Assembly (NCBI RefSeq): GCF_000276665.1
Contig: NW_004955472.1
Coordinates: 3,247,033-3,311,032, forward strand
Direction: 5' to 3'
DNA length: 64,000 bases
Source of the DNA: Chinchilla lanigera
Lineage: Eukaryota; Chordata; Mammalia; Rodentia; Chinchillidae
The translations under genes were made by a program, and so were the position numbers. Positions 1 to 10,694 of the stretch are shown here, piece after piece; the first letter of the stretch is position 1, and the number at the start of each line of letters is the position of its first letter. The notes under the pieces are model-generated. The model saw nothing but the letters and a program-made list of their open reading frames with translations, was not told the DNA's origin and ran no database searches.

Positions 1-180
1 GCGTCCTGGCCTCCGGGATTGGGTGCGGCCTACCTGGCTCTGTGTGCGCTTTCCGGCTGGGAATCGCGGTGGTATGAGTCCGGCCCACACTCGGACCCAG
101 GAGCGCTGCAGCTCCCGGAGAACTCGCTGCCTGGGCGCAAGGCTGGTTCCTTGCTTTGACTGCTTCTCCATTGGCAGGAG
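1..180. promoter_or_regulatory. CpG-rich segment at the left window edge
   Basis: About a dozen or more CpG dinucleotides fall in the first 150 bases, far denser than the surrounding AT-rich DNA. This may be the right shoulder of a CpG island whose body lies outside the window. A donor-like site (CGGTG|GTATGAGT, GT at 72-73) sits inside, so a first exon ending here on the + strand is possible. CpG density is seen directly; promoter function is inference. A GC-rich retroelement leader is an alternative. Confidence 0.35.
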
Positions 181-524
181 CTGAATCTGCAGCAATGATC
201 CCTTCTCCAGGGTCCAGAGCAGTGAATTCAGATGGTGCCACGTGGTCTAGGGAGGACTGTTGTTTTTTCCTTCACTTATTAAGTTTAAAGGATCCAGTGA
301 GAAAGGATCCATACCGGGGGAGGGTCATGGTGTGAGAGGGCTCATGTGAGTTCAAATTAAGGGACTATTTTTGACAACAAAAACTCTCAATCTGGCTTAG
401 CTGTCCTCTCCTTTGTGAAGGCTTTCCCTAGTGGAGTGAGTTTTCTTGTACCAAACTTGATAGGTTTCTGTGTTCTACCACCTGCTGATTGCATTTTAAA
501 TACTTATCACCTGTCTACTTGGCC
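181..524. other. Unique sequence, nothing recognised
   Basis: Ordinary single-copy-looking DNA between the CpG-rich edge and the hAT relic. No repeat family, splice-bounded frame or strong motif was recognised. Confidence 0.5.
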
Positions 525-720
525 CAGCAGTTCTCTACCAGGGGCAGTGTTTGGAAATACCTTTGGTTAGCGCGCTGGAGTGTGGTGTGGTGCTGGCACC
601 TAGAGGCGATGGACATTGCTAAATATCCTGCCATGTACTGGACAACCATTTACAACAACAACAAAGAAATGACACCTTCCCGTAGGTCAGCGGTGCTGAG
701 GTTGAGAAATGCTCCTGCAG
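525..720 (+). mobile_element. Old hAT-Charlie-type DNA transposon relic (MER-class)
   Basis: The segment opens with CAGCAGTTCTCTACCAGGGG and ends with GAGGTTGAGAAATGCTCCTG. These resemble the inverted ends (CAGnGGTTCTCAACC...GGTTGAGAAnCnCTG) of non-autonomous mammalian hAT-Charlie elements. Internal words such as TGGCACCTAGAGGCGATGGAC and the ACAACAACAAAGAAATGA tract also match that consensus as I remember it. It is much diverged and has no coding capacity. The exact subfamily (MER58- or MER5-like) is uncertain. Confidence 0.6.
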
Positions 721-1247
721 TCCGTAAGCCTTGAGCCTGGGAAGCTCGCAGCGACATATTTAAGGTACAATGTATGGTAGGTACATCAAACAGAGCAAGA
801 AGTCTGTTTCTTAGCCCTGCAGTTGCAAATGGTTGTTTCAGGACTTAAAATGATAGATTTTCTCTCCTTGGTTGGTCACTGAGAAGAAAATCCAAGAGAG
901 ATCAAGCAATCCATTCATTAATATGAATAAATGTAAAAAATTCATGAAAAAATGAACTGAGAGACACCAGGAGTGAGCGGTGAAATTAAATCCACCTACC
1001 ATCCCTTCAGAAAGGCGTCCTTTGGCCGCATGCCGGCTCACGGGGCTGGAACTCCTCACCCTCTAGAACTGGGGAAGCCTTTCATCTGAGTTTGTTTCAT
1101 ACCTCAGTGTGGCTTTAAGCTGTGGACACTGCTGTTATGGGCGGAGGTCAGGATCACACCACATGGAGAGGGGCAGACAGCCAGGCAGGGGTGGCAGAGG
1201 CGTGGAGGGGACAGGTAAGTGGAAGAGAAATGCTCCATCCCCTTTAG
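721..1247. other. Unique sequence upstream of the candidate exon
   Basis: No repeat was recognised. A consensus-like donor (ACAG|GTAAGTGG, GT at 1215-1216) lies only about 33 bases before the acceptor-like site at 1247. That spacing is too short for an intron, so the two cannot be paired with each other. Confidence 0.4.
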
Positions 1248-1428
1248 GCACGTGTGGAAAGAAATTGTGCTCTGGCTGGTTGAAGAGGACACACTGAGAG
1301 TGCAGAAGAAGAGGCAGTTTGACTTTGCAGACCTCGGCACTCACTTCACAGTGGATGCCCTGGGAACGCGAATTGGTCCAGGTGGGCGGGAGGCACGGTA
1401 CCTTCCAGCAACTGCTCTTGCAGGGCAG
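1248..1428 (+). other. Candidate internal coding exon (unproven)
   Basis: An acceptor-like site (CCATCCCCTTTAG, ending 1247) and a donor-like site (CAGGGCAG|GTGAGC, GT at 1429) bound 181 bases open in the frame whose first full codon is at 1249. The translation starts HVWKEIVLWLVEEDTLRVQK and continues with QFDFADLGTHFTVDALG, a mix of aromatic, charged and aliphatic residues unlike the repeat-derived frames elsewhere. An alternative donor lies at 1382 (TCCAG|GTGGGC). I do not recognise the protein. The frame, splice signals and lack of repeat content are seen; coding status is inference. No partner exon is identified within the window, so any gene would extend left, right or both. Confidence 0.25.
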
Positions 1429-1571
1429 GTGAGCGAGGGGCTGACCATGCCGCACCCCACACTTGATCGTTGTCCCTGTCGGGATATCTGTGCACAGGAC
1501 AAATTACACAGTTGCCTGTGGAAGAGACTGAGATATAGATAAATCAATGAACAGATGACTTAGGAAGAGAT
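1429..1571. other. Unique spacer before the L1 block
   Basis: No recognised feature. No L1 3' UTR or poly-T precedes the antisense L1 that starts at about 1572, so that L1 lacks its normal 3' end here. Confidence 0.4.
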
Positions 1572-3205
1572 GAGGGGTCTAATTTGTTTGAGTTCTTTAT
1601 ATATTCTTGATGTTAGTCCTCTGAGGAATAGCTGGCAAAAATTTTTATGTTCTGTAGGGTGTCTCTGCACTCTCTTGGTTGTTTCCTTTCCTGTGCAGAA
1701 GTTTTTTATTTTTTTTATTTTAAAGAGAAAAGAGATAAATAATGAAACCGAGTTTGGAAACAGGTCAGCAGGACAGCTTTTAAATTTGATATGATTCCAT
1801 TTGTTGATTCTTGGTGTATTCCTTGTGCCCTTAGTGTTCTGCTCAGAAAGTCCTTGCCTACACCGATATGTTCAAAGTTGTACCTATGTTATCTACCAAC
1901 AGATTGTCTTCATTTTGACATTTAGATCCTTGATCCGTTTTGATTTTAATTTAGTACGTGGTGAGATATATGGGTCTAGACTCAGTCTTCTGTGTGTGGA
2001 TATCCACTTTTCTCAGCACCATTTATTAAAGAGCCTATCTTTCCTCCAGTGTATGTTTTTGGCTCCTTTGTCAAAGATCAGATAGCTGTATGTGTCTGGG
2101 GTTGTTTCTGCTGCTTCTACTCTGTTCTATGGATCCACAGGCTTGTTTTTTGTGCTGATGCTGTACTGTTTTAATTGCTGCAGCTTTATAATATAGCTTC
2201 AAGTCTGCGATTGTACTTTGTTTTTATTTAGCAGGGCTCTTCTTGCTATTCTGCATCCCTTCTGATTCCGTTTAAATTTTAGGATGGTTTTCTTTAGCTC
2301 TGTGAGAAATGGTAGTTATTTTGATTGTGATTGCATTAAAATTTGTATATCAGCTTTGGAAGTATGATTATTGGTCCTGTCTGCCCAGGAAGAAGGGATC
2401 TCTTTCTATTTTCTGATATCCTCCTTGATTCCTTTTTTCAGAGTGATGTAATTTTCATTGTAGAAGTCTTTAATTCCCTTAATTAGGTTAATACTTCAGT
2501 ATTTAGCTATTTTGATGCTACTGTGAGTGTTATTGTTTTCCTAATTTCTTTTTAGTGATTTCATGATTAGTGTATAGGAATGCTATTGATTTTTGTATAT
2601 CCTGCTACCCTGCTGAACTTGGTTGTCAATTCTTGGAGTATTTCGACAGAGTTTTTTGGGTCTTGTGAGTAAAGGATTGTGTCATCTGCAAATAAAGATA
2701 TTTATTCCTTTCCTATATGTGTCCCTGTCATTCCTTTCTCTTGCCTGATTACTCAGGCTAATGTTTCGAGGGCAGTATTGAACAGGAGTGATGACAATAG
2801 TCATCCTCATCTTGTTCTTGATGTTAGGGGGAAAGCTTTCATCTACTCCCCATTTAATATGGTGTTGGCAGTACATTGGGTGTACATGGATTTTATCATG
2901 TTGAGATAAAGACCTTCTATATCTATTTTCTTCATGATCTTTATCATGAATGGATTTTGTCAGAGGCTTTTTCTTCATCTGTTAAGATGATTGTGTGATT
3001 TTTGTCCTTGCTTCTGTCTATGTGATGAATTACATTTATTGATTTGCATATGTTGCACCATCCTTGCATCTTTGGGAAGAAGCCTACTTTGTCATAGCAT
3101 ATAATCTTTTTGATAATTTGTCACATTTTATTTGCCAAATGTTAAGGATTGTTACATCTTGTTAAGGATTTTTGCATCTGTATTCATTAGAGGAATTGGT
3201 ATATA
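1572..3205 (-). mobile_element. LINE-1 fragment, 3' half of ORF2, antisense
   Basis: Read on the minus strand this is L1 ORF2 from the reverse-transcriptase region to near the C-terminus. Recognisable antisense words include GTAGGGTGTCTCTGCACTCT, CAGCACCATTTATTAAAGAG and GATGCTGTACTGTTTTAATT. All frames carry stops and the element is dead. There is no 3' UTR or A-tail at the left end. About 70 bases near 1710-1780 do not fit the consensus and look like a small insertion. It ends abruptly against a sense L1 fragment. Confidence 0.85.
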
Positions 3206-4200
3206 ATCTATCAAAATGGATCAAAGATTTAAGTGTTAAAATAGAAACAATCTGCTAAGATATAAAATAGGGAATATTCTTGAAGACATAGGCATAGGTA
3301 AGGACATTCTGAGCAGAACTCTAATGGCAGAAGAAATAATACAGAGAATCAACAAATGGGATGATTATTGAATTAAAAAGCTTCTGCATATCAAAAGAAA
3401 CAACCAACAGAATGAAGAGACAACCTACAGAGTGGGAAAAAATTTGCCAGTTTCTCACATAGAGGAACAACATCTAGAATGTATACAGAACTCAAAAGAA
3501 TTAGGCCTCCCCAAATAAAAGACCCAATCAAAAAATGGGCATCTAAAATGAATAGAATATTCTCAGGATTCCTGAAGAAGTACAAATGGCCAATAAATAC
3601 ATGAAACAATGTTTATCACCACAATTCGTTAGAGAAATGCAAGTTAAAACTATACAGAGGTACCATTTTAACCCAGAAGAATGGTTATCATCAAAAAATC
3701 TAATAATAACATATACTTGTGAGGATGTGGGGATACGGGACTCAACTACCTTGTTGGGAATGTAAACTAGTAGAACCACTATGGAAATCAGTGTGGGGAT
3801 TCTTCAAACACTACAAATAGAAATCTCATTTGTCCCCACTATCCCTCTTTTAGGTATCTTCTCAAAAGAGTTAAAATTATCATATAATGGGGTACATGTA
3901 TACCCATGTTTATAGCAGCAATAATAGTCAGATTTTGGAAACAGTTTGTTTATCTATCACCAATGAATGGGTAAGGAAATGTGGTATTTATACACAATGG
4001 AATAGTATGCTGCCACAAAGAAAGGTAAACTTGAGGCATTTGTAGGTAAATAGATGCAACTTGAGAACATAATGTTAAGTGAGATAAGCCAGACAGCAAG
4101 CTCTGAGATCACATGACTTCTCTTATTTGAGGAACACAAAATATTTATATAAATAAAGCACAAAATAGAAGAGAGATAAATAGGAAGTAGGAAGAATTTC
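3206..4200 (+). mobile_element. LINE-1 fragment, ORF2 3' end, sense
   Basis: Sense L1 ORF2 C-terminal region, recognisable from AAAATGGATCAAAGATTTAA, AAGCTTCTGCATATCAAAAG, TATGGAAATCAGTGTGGGGA and TAAGTGAGATAAGCCAGACA. Frames are broken throughout. The first 320 bases or so cover the same L1 interval as the left part of the neighbouring antisense fragment. The right edge near 4200 lacks a clear A-tail. Confidence 0.85.
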
Positions 4201-4540
4201 AAATACTTCCTCAAATTATATATTCTGCTATTTTCAAAATATTTCAATATGTATGTTAATTTATTTCGTTTATACTATGAGTCTATCTTAGGTCACTGAA
4301 AAGAAAGATTTGTGTTATCTGCTTGCTTCTTTCTGTACAAATCTTTTTGGTTTCTGTCTTATATTCTGAGTGTACTTTGACGATAACAACACACAGTATA
4401 ATGCTATTATTTTCTTATTATTTGGTTATGGAATTTCACTTTATTTTTTCATAAAATGGAAAAAAAATTGCCAAAGCAAGAGGTGAGGGCTTTCGTAGTA
4501 ATCCACACAGTTAGTATTGGTAGAGAATTACTCTTCACCA
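4201..4540. other. AT-rich unique sequence
   Basis: No gene or clear repeat recognised. It may include eroded L1 3' UTR at its left edge. Confidence 0.4.
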
Positions 4541-4730
4541 GGACCTTTGCTAAATGCTGTCTTTGTTTAATTTACATATCCTGGTCCTGCGTGTTAGGAC
4601 GGTTCACTTTCTTTTTACCAGTGAGAAAGCTGAGCTTCGGAGAGGTTGACAAGTTGCCCAAGGTTGTAGAACGCGCACGGTAGCATAGGGTTTGAACCTA
4701 GGCCAATAGTGCAGTGCTTCCAGGGCAGGG
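4541..4730 (-). mobile_element. MIR SINE, antisense
   Basis: Matches the reverse complement of the MIR core: ACCAGTGAGAAAGCTGAGCT, then GAGAGGTTGACAAGTTGCCC, then GGTTTGAACCTAGGCC. MIR is an ancient tRNA-derived mammalian SINE. This copy is diverged and inactive. Confidence 0.75.
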
Positions 4731-5348
4731 CTCGGAGGCGGAATTCAGCTGAGCCTTCCTTCAGTGAGTACACAGGGTCCTCTCCTTTCAGTAAAAGCCC
4801 TAGAAGATGTTCTTTTATTGGTTTTAACAAAGAGAAGAACAGTGATGCGAGCAAGTGATCACGGCCTGCTGTGCATAGCAGCCAATGACGTGCCAGAGTT
4901 TTGCAAAGAGAAAGAGCTTTGCTATAGGTGAGCTAGAAAGGGGCAGGAGGTGCACTTGCGTCTGTCTGTCCATCAGCGATTAGTGAGGGGAGGCCGCGGC
5001 AGCGTCTGGATGGCTGTCGTCGATGGGTTTCCCCTCGCTGCATTACTCTGGTCTGCCCTGCAGGCTTTGACAGCACACTTGCTTCTGTCCTAGGTCCACC
5101 AGGCCCTGTTCTTTTTCTTTTGCTTCCACCAATCTCCCAGGGCTGTTTTGTTGTCAGGTCTGAGTGTTCTGCGTCCTGAAAAGCAGCATGCGTAACAGTG
5201 CATTGCAGGATCAGATGACAATGAGAGAACCCAGCCTTTATACTGAGACTTGCAGCCACTTCACCCTACGCGTATGGTTCATGACTCTTCCGGGCACAAA
5301 CTGGGTGGGCGCCCCTCACTGCTAGAGTCCACATGGTACAGATGTATT
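4731..5348. other. Unique sequence, nothing recognised
   Basis: Non-repetitive-looking DNA. The open frames here (for example minus strand 4933-5259) show no family resemblance. Confidence 0.4.
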
Positions 5349-5451
5349 CCCACCAGCTTTTTTTTTTTGGTACTGGGAATTGAACTCAGGACCTTGCACT
5401 TGTCAGGCAGGCGCTTGTGCTGCTGAGCTGTATCCTGGGCCCCACCAGCTT
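5349..5451 (-). mobile_element. ID SINE, antisense, with target-site duplication
   Basis: Poly-T at 5358-5368 is followed by the reverse complement of an ID element (TACTGGGAATTGAACTCAGG ... GCTGAGCTGTATCCTGGG). ID is derived from a tRNA-Ala/BC1-type RNA and retains pol III A and B boxes. The 11-base direct repeat CCCACCAGCTT at 5349-5359 and 5441-5451 is the target-site duplication left by L1-mediated insertion. Confidence 0.93.
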
Positions 5452-6599
5452 CTGAGGAACCTCTGTTCTCTATAAAGTCCTGTGAGGTTTCCTATAAATC
5501 TTGGGGTTCCTGGAAGGTCCTGATGCATAAGTCAGGCAGCTTCTTCATCACATTCTTTGTTTCTACCCTCTGACCTGACCACTGTCAGATACTCAGTGTG
5601 CTGCAGACCTTAAAGGGACACACTGAGTCACGTTCCTACCATCCGGATCCTGTGTCCGCCACTTCCTCACTGACAGCTCGGATCACTTGCTTCTGTCTAC
5701 TTTCCTCCCTTTCTCAAGTGGAACCCATATTGTTCCTACGTTATAAAGGTGTAAAGCCGCAGTGAAAGAGTGCATTCAGGGTGGCTCTTGAAACTTCCTT
5801 AAAGGGCAGCCGTTATTATTTTTAACTCTAGCACATCTCCCAGGAACGATATGAAGAAGCAGTGCTTTGAAATTTCCTGGGTAGAGTGTGCTTTAGAGAG
5901 CTACCGTAGATCTTCTGATGTTGATAGCAAGAAAATTCGATTCTTAAAAATTTTAAGCACGTGTTGAAAATGTATATTCCTTTTTGTCCTGACTCAGGAG
6001 GCCTGAGAAGGCAGATGTCATTTTTAACAAGCACTTCAGGTATCTTGGAGGTAGATGGTCAGAAAATGCTGGAATAAACCGAGGCTCGGTTTAAGAAACC
6101 AGTCACTTGGGGGAGGTTATCAGAAGTCATTGGATCCATGATGGATGTCCAGCGTGTGTCCTGTACTGATCGTCAGAGGACTTTTGTGTTCACGGTGACT
6201 GTGAGAACAGGCCTTGCTGAGGAGGAGGACGTCACTCCTCACTCTCTCCGAGGCTGTTTGGACCCTTTTAGATGCCTCACTGCACCTAGAAAACCGCACC
6301 ATTCCAGCGTCTCCAGCTGCAGACTGGTATAATTATGAGGCTTTTCTGCCCATCACCACTGCCGGTGGGAGCAAATGGAACCAAGTGAAACCCGAATTCA
6401 CTCTCATGGGGAAATCTCATTAGAAAACTCTAAAGACAGGTTGAACTCAAACACTATTTAATTGTGCTTGCAAGTATCTATGTCAGAAACGGAAGCGTCC
6501 CCATTATAATTGGGTTCGTATTCACAGTTGGGGGAAGTCACTGTAATCAGTCAAAGCATACAGGGGATTTACTAAAGAAAAGTTGACAGGATCTCCAGG
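5452..6599. other. Unique sequence, nothing recognised
   Basis: No repeat or gene recognised. The base composition is typical of rodent intergenic DNA. Confidence 0.4.
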
Positions 6600-6790
6600 C
6601 AGGCCGCTGGCTCCGAGGTCAGCACGGTGCTCAGACACACCATAAGCTCAGCCACACCTGCGGGACGACCCACTGCACGGCTGGGGACAGACCCAGGGAG
6701 AGACTGGCCCGGCCGATGCCGGGACTCGTCCCTCGGCTCGCTGTGCCTTCTGCCCGCTGTTAGAGGACGCTTCATCTGCTGCGTTGCAAA
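6600..6790. promoter_or_regulatory. Small CpG cluster
   Basis: About 15 CpGs in 190 bases with high GC, standing out from CpG-poor flanks. No promoter motif or splice-bounded frame was found. It could be a small unmethylated regulatory patch or simply unique GC-rich DNA. Density is seen; function is speculative. Confidence 0.25.
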
Positions 6791-8290
6791 GAACAGTACG
6801 TGGAGCTTGCTTCCGCAGGCTTCTCTCTTCTCCCTACCGCCTTTTAGTCCCAGGAAGATGCATCTGTCTGTGGAATGGCATCAGCACATAAAAGGGGATC
6901 TTTAAGTTATGGGGGGTTTGCAAGTCAGTTTTAAGTTTTTAGCTTGAAATCACTCACAAGAGGAATATTCATGCCACGGAAACTGGCAAATGCAATTCCC
7001 AAGTCAAGGTTTCTTCCCAGTCCCTCTGGAAAGCCAGCTGTGACATCTATCAGCTATCACGGCAAAAGGTGCCGGGTAGTTGGGTCTCGTATCTCCCTTA
7101 GAAAGGTGGCCCTTACAATGTGTGAAGTTTTCTAAACATAGAAATGCAGTTTACAACACGCTGTGTAGCAGCTAAACATAAAGCAGCCATTAGCTGCAAC
7201 ATTTCCTCTACCCGATTCCCTTGTCAGGGTATCCTGGATGCCCAATGATGCAGAGTGAGACGGAATGAGAATGTGCTTCAGGTTAGAGCCAGAAATAGCC
7301 TGAATTTACAGCCCTGTCTCCCCTTGGTTGGGCACCCTTCCAGGGAGCTCTGTTTTCCCTGAAATAACTCAGGCTGTTTATTAAAGGATGAGAGGGAACC
7401 ATGTGGCCTTTTGACACGTCACAGAAGCAGTGGGCCGTGGCCATTCTCACTGAGCGTACCAGTTTTCCAGTGTTGAGTACTCAGGAATTATTCCCAGAAG
7501 GGATGTAGGGAGAATAGACTTCAAAGATAAAATGAGGGTGGAAATGGCCACACAGCAGTTCTGAGAGAAGTATCCAGGGACACTGCCATTGAGGTGGAGG
7601 GGGAGGGAGAGAGAAAAGAGATTAAAGGATGGGTTTAACAGACAGACTCAGAGGCGGAGACTCATCTTGATGTGAGAATCTCTCCTCTGGGAATAAAGGA
7701 AGACTAGGGTGGGAAAGTAGAACGGCTTCCAGCGGTATTAGTGAAGAGGAAGAGGGTGTAAGTCCTGAGGACTTAGCTCTTTTCTGCCTGCTCATCCTCT
7801 TGGGCACCAGACATATCCCTGGGACTTCAGGGTTAGAAGGAGAAGGGATTCCTGCACTGTCCCGGACCCAGAGAGCTCCTCTTGGCAGGGCTCTCCTTTG
7901 AGAGCTGCACAAACACAAGTATTTCAGGACCATCACCCTTCCGGTCCCCAACCAGGGCATGGTGGGGCGCCCTTAGTGGAGACTGGCCCTCACCCCTGCT
8001 GCCTGCCAGCAACGCGATGTCACTGCTCTAAAAAGCAATGTGCGTCTATGTACAAAATTCTTTTTAAGATGTTGGTATGTAAAAGAAAGAAATTTAAAAT
8101 AGTATTATCTCCCTACCCAGTGTAACCTTTTTTACTTTTTTAGTCTTTTAATCTGTGTTCATATTCATGATACATACTCATGACTTTTACATGTGTTAAA
8201 AGTCATGCTGTGTACTCTGTATACATTTTCTTAATGTCATACCTGCAATACTCACTGTTGCATTTTTTAACCATTGTCATTTAAAATAAT
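6791..8290. other. Unique sequence, nothing recognised
   Basis: No repeat or gene recognised. The frames here are short and lack homology cues. Confidence 0.4.
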
Positions 8291-8297
8291 TGTGCAG

Positions 8298-8395
8298 CAC
8301 TCTATCTGTATTTGTATGTACATCTATACAGATAGAGTACATGCAGCACTCTATCTGTATATATGTACATCTATCCATATATCTATCTCTTAACT
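8298..8395. repeat. Inverted and direct repeat, TATC/TACA-rich
   Basis: CTCTATCTGTAT (8300-8311) is followed after 14 bases by its exact reverse complement ATACAGATAGAG (8326-8337), giving a 12-13 bp stem. The left arm with its flank (GCAGCACTCTATCTGTAT) recurs directly at about 8344-8361. This is a cruciform-capable, microsatellite-like tract with duplicated units. Confidence 0.8.
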
Positions 8396-8546
8396 GTATA
8401 TATGACTGAGATAAACATTTTTGAGCACATTTGTAATTCTTTCTGTAAATTAGATTTCTAGGAAGATACAAATGAAATGAAGTATGTCTTAGGGCTGTTT
8501 ATATGGCTTCCTAAGTGGACTTCCTGAATTACCATCTAGTTTCATG

Positions 8547-8665
8547 CATTGGGTAGAGTTGTTTTTTTTTTTTTTTGCAGTGCTGGGGATCGAACTCATG
8601 ACCTTGTGCTTGACAGGCAGGCGCTTATGCCACTGAGCTATATCCCCAGCCCATTGGGTAGAGTT
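8547..8665 (-). mobile_element. ID SINE, antisense, with perfect target-site duplication
   Basis: A poly-T run from 8562 leads into TGCTGGGGATCGAACTCATG and ends CACTGAGCTATATCCCCAGC, an antisense ID element. The 14-base repeat CATTGGGTAGAGTT at 8547-8560 and 8652-8665 is identical on both sides, which indicates a fairly recent insertion. Confidence 0.95.
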
Positions 8666-8669
8666 TAAT

Positions 8670-8830
8670 GTCATGATTTGAAGCCAGAAAGAAGTGCCAC
8701 TTCCTACCTGTCTCATCTTGAACCTTTAATCCTCATTTCTTCATCTGTAAGGTAGGAATAGCTGTACCTACCGTACAAGGTGTTATACAGATTGAAAGGC
8801 ACATGAAGCCTGCAGGCCGCATCTTGGCCC
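8670..8830 (+). mobile_element. MIR SINE, sense, partial
   Basis: The words CCTCATTTCTTCATCTGTAA, GGTAGGAATAGCTGTACCTACC and CAGATTGAAAGGCACATGAA follow the second half of the MIR consensus. Diverged and inactive. Confidence 0.65.
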
Positions 8831-10194
8831 ATAGCGAGTGTACCCGACACTTCATGGATCTTTGCAGACCCTCGCAGTGGCCTTACCTCTGACGTCAGTA
8901 TGCTGTGACCAGTTTTACTTGGGTCCAGGCTCCATGGCACAGGAACAATCTGATAGCTACTTAGCATTCCCTCTTCCTCCCGGGGCTTCTCTGACACCTC
9001 CCATGCACACTCCCACGTGTGCAACTCAGAAGTGTGAGAGATTTAATGTCCTTCAGAGAAGTGCTAGTCCAGGGTCGGGGGAAGGCAGCCGATGGATGAC
9101 CTGTCTCTTTCTCTCCTTGTGCATGGTTCTGAGCGGGATTTGATCAAGTGTCTTGCAGACTCTGCAGAAGAGGGTGAGGAGTGCCCACAGCGTGCTCAGT
9201 CTATGTGGCAACCCAGGACTGGCTTTCCCCGATTTGCAGTCACCGCTCTTGCACGTTCCTGCTCAGGTCCCAGTCCAAAACCCGCTACCGGCTTGTGCAT
9301 CTTTGTTTCAGGCCCTGCTTCTGAGGGAACCTAGGCTAAGAAAGCGTCAGGAAATTCTATCTTTTTCTAACATTACCACTAATATTTTAAATCTCTCCCA
9401 TCTAGCATGTTTCTTGAGGAAATCCAGTCTCCTATCAGACATTTCTGTGGCTTTCCAGAAATCCTTGTTCTGTTGCCTGCTGGTGCATAAGCTTTTGTTA
9501 TTTGCGCTGCTCCTCTTGCCCTCTCTGCATCACAGCTCTGCTAGTCCACCGTCTGCTCTGTCTCTAAACAAGCACAGGCTGCACAGCCCCACATCCCTCT
9601 TCCTCAGGGATCCTTAACCCAAGGCTTTGTGGGTAATTGGCCTGCATGTGGACAGCCTAAGGGGATACTCTGGCTTCACCAAATAAGGATGTTTCCCTTT
9701 TTCTTGGAAAAAAGTTGACAAATTATAGCTGTTAAGTAAATGTTACAAAAATCCGGGTGTCCTTTCCCAGAAGATATACCATGCATATTTTAATAAGAGA
9801 AAAGAACAAATAACAGTTTCCAGAGGCAAAGGAAACAGCTAATTTATTTTCCTCATTTGAGAGCAAAGCTTCAGAGACCAGGCTTTTGTTTTCACTCAAG
9901 TAACCTCAGACCCATCCTCTACATTTCTATTGCTCCCCTGGGCCTTCGCTCCAACTTGATTGCTTCCTGAGTGACTGACTCAAAATGCTGTAACTATCCT
10001 CTCCCTCCGCTCTCCCGCCAGAGTTGCCCTTCCGAAAACACAGACGTGGTGGTTCACTCTGCAGCTTGGCCCCCGGCAGTGAGTCTTAGTCCAGAAGCGG
10101 GGCGCTGTCCACGCGGACCCAGTGCCCCTTGATTCAGGCCCGGGCTATTTCTCAGCACATCTTTCTCTCCTTCTGCTCCTCACCCCGCATGGAA
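8831..10194. other. Unique sequence with a long chance frame
   Basis: No repeat recognised. A 154-codon + strand frame (9153-9617) is leucine/serine-rich, has no recognised domain and crosses no convincing splice signals, so I treat it as chance. Confidence 0.4.
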
Positions 10195-10362
10195 GCCAGC
10201 GAGTGCAGCATCATTTCCACTTGGGAGCTTGTTAGAAATGGAAGTCTGTTGGACTATTTCAGATCTATTCAATCAGAAACTCTGAGGACGAGGCCTAGAA
10301 AGCTGTGCTTTAACAAACCCCCGGGGAGACTGTGGTGCATAGTAAAATTTGAGAGCGGCTCA
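10195..10362 (-). mobile_element. Old hAT-Charlie relic, MER5/MER3-like
   Basis: GGGAGCTTGTTAGAAATGGA, CAATCAGAAACTCTGAGGAC, GTGCTTTAACAAACCCCCGG and AAATTTGAGAGCGGCTCACTG follow, in order, the short non-autonomous mammalian hAT-Charlie consensus, including the terminal AnTTTGAGAnC. No coding capacity. The subfamily and strand convention are uncertain. Confidence 0.65.
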
Positions 10363-10645
10363 CTGAAGTAAAGCAGGTGTGGCTCGTGCTGTCTGGAGCA
10401 CCCTTAATCCCTAAGATGCTGGCGTTTCCTATGCACCTTGCAGGACTCAGATTGATCATCACCTCTTCCACAGAGACTTCTCTGCCTTCACTTAACAGCA
10501 CTTATTACTCTTGGGCAGACCACTCCCACCTGCCGCTTCTATGACCGTAAATGTGCATTTTGCAGTTATTATAATTTACTTGTCCGTCTCCTTGATGAAG
10601 GGAGGAGATGCCTAATGGAATAGAGACTCTCTTGCAAGTTGTTTT

Positions 10646-10694
10646 ACTCTCTCTCTCTCTCTCTCCCTCTCTCTCTCTCTCTCTTTTTCTCTCC
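10646..10694. repeat. (CT)n microsatellite
   Basis: A CT-dinucleotide run of about 49 bases with one CCC interruption and a TTTT near the end. It is likely length-polymorphic. Confidence 0.95.

Noticed and set aside
9153..9617. 154-codon + strand frame
   Set aside because: No domain, low-complexity Leu/Ser composition and no supporting splice or polyadenylation context; expected by chance in 64 kb.
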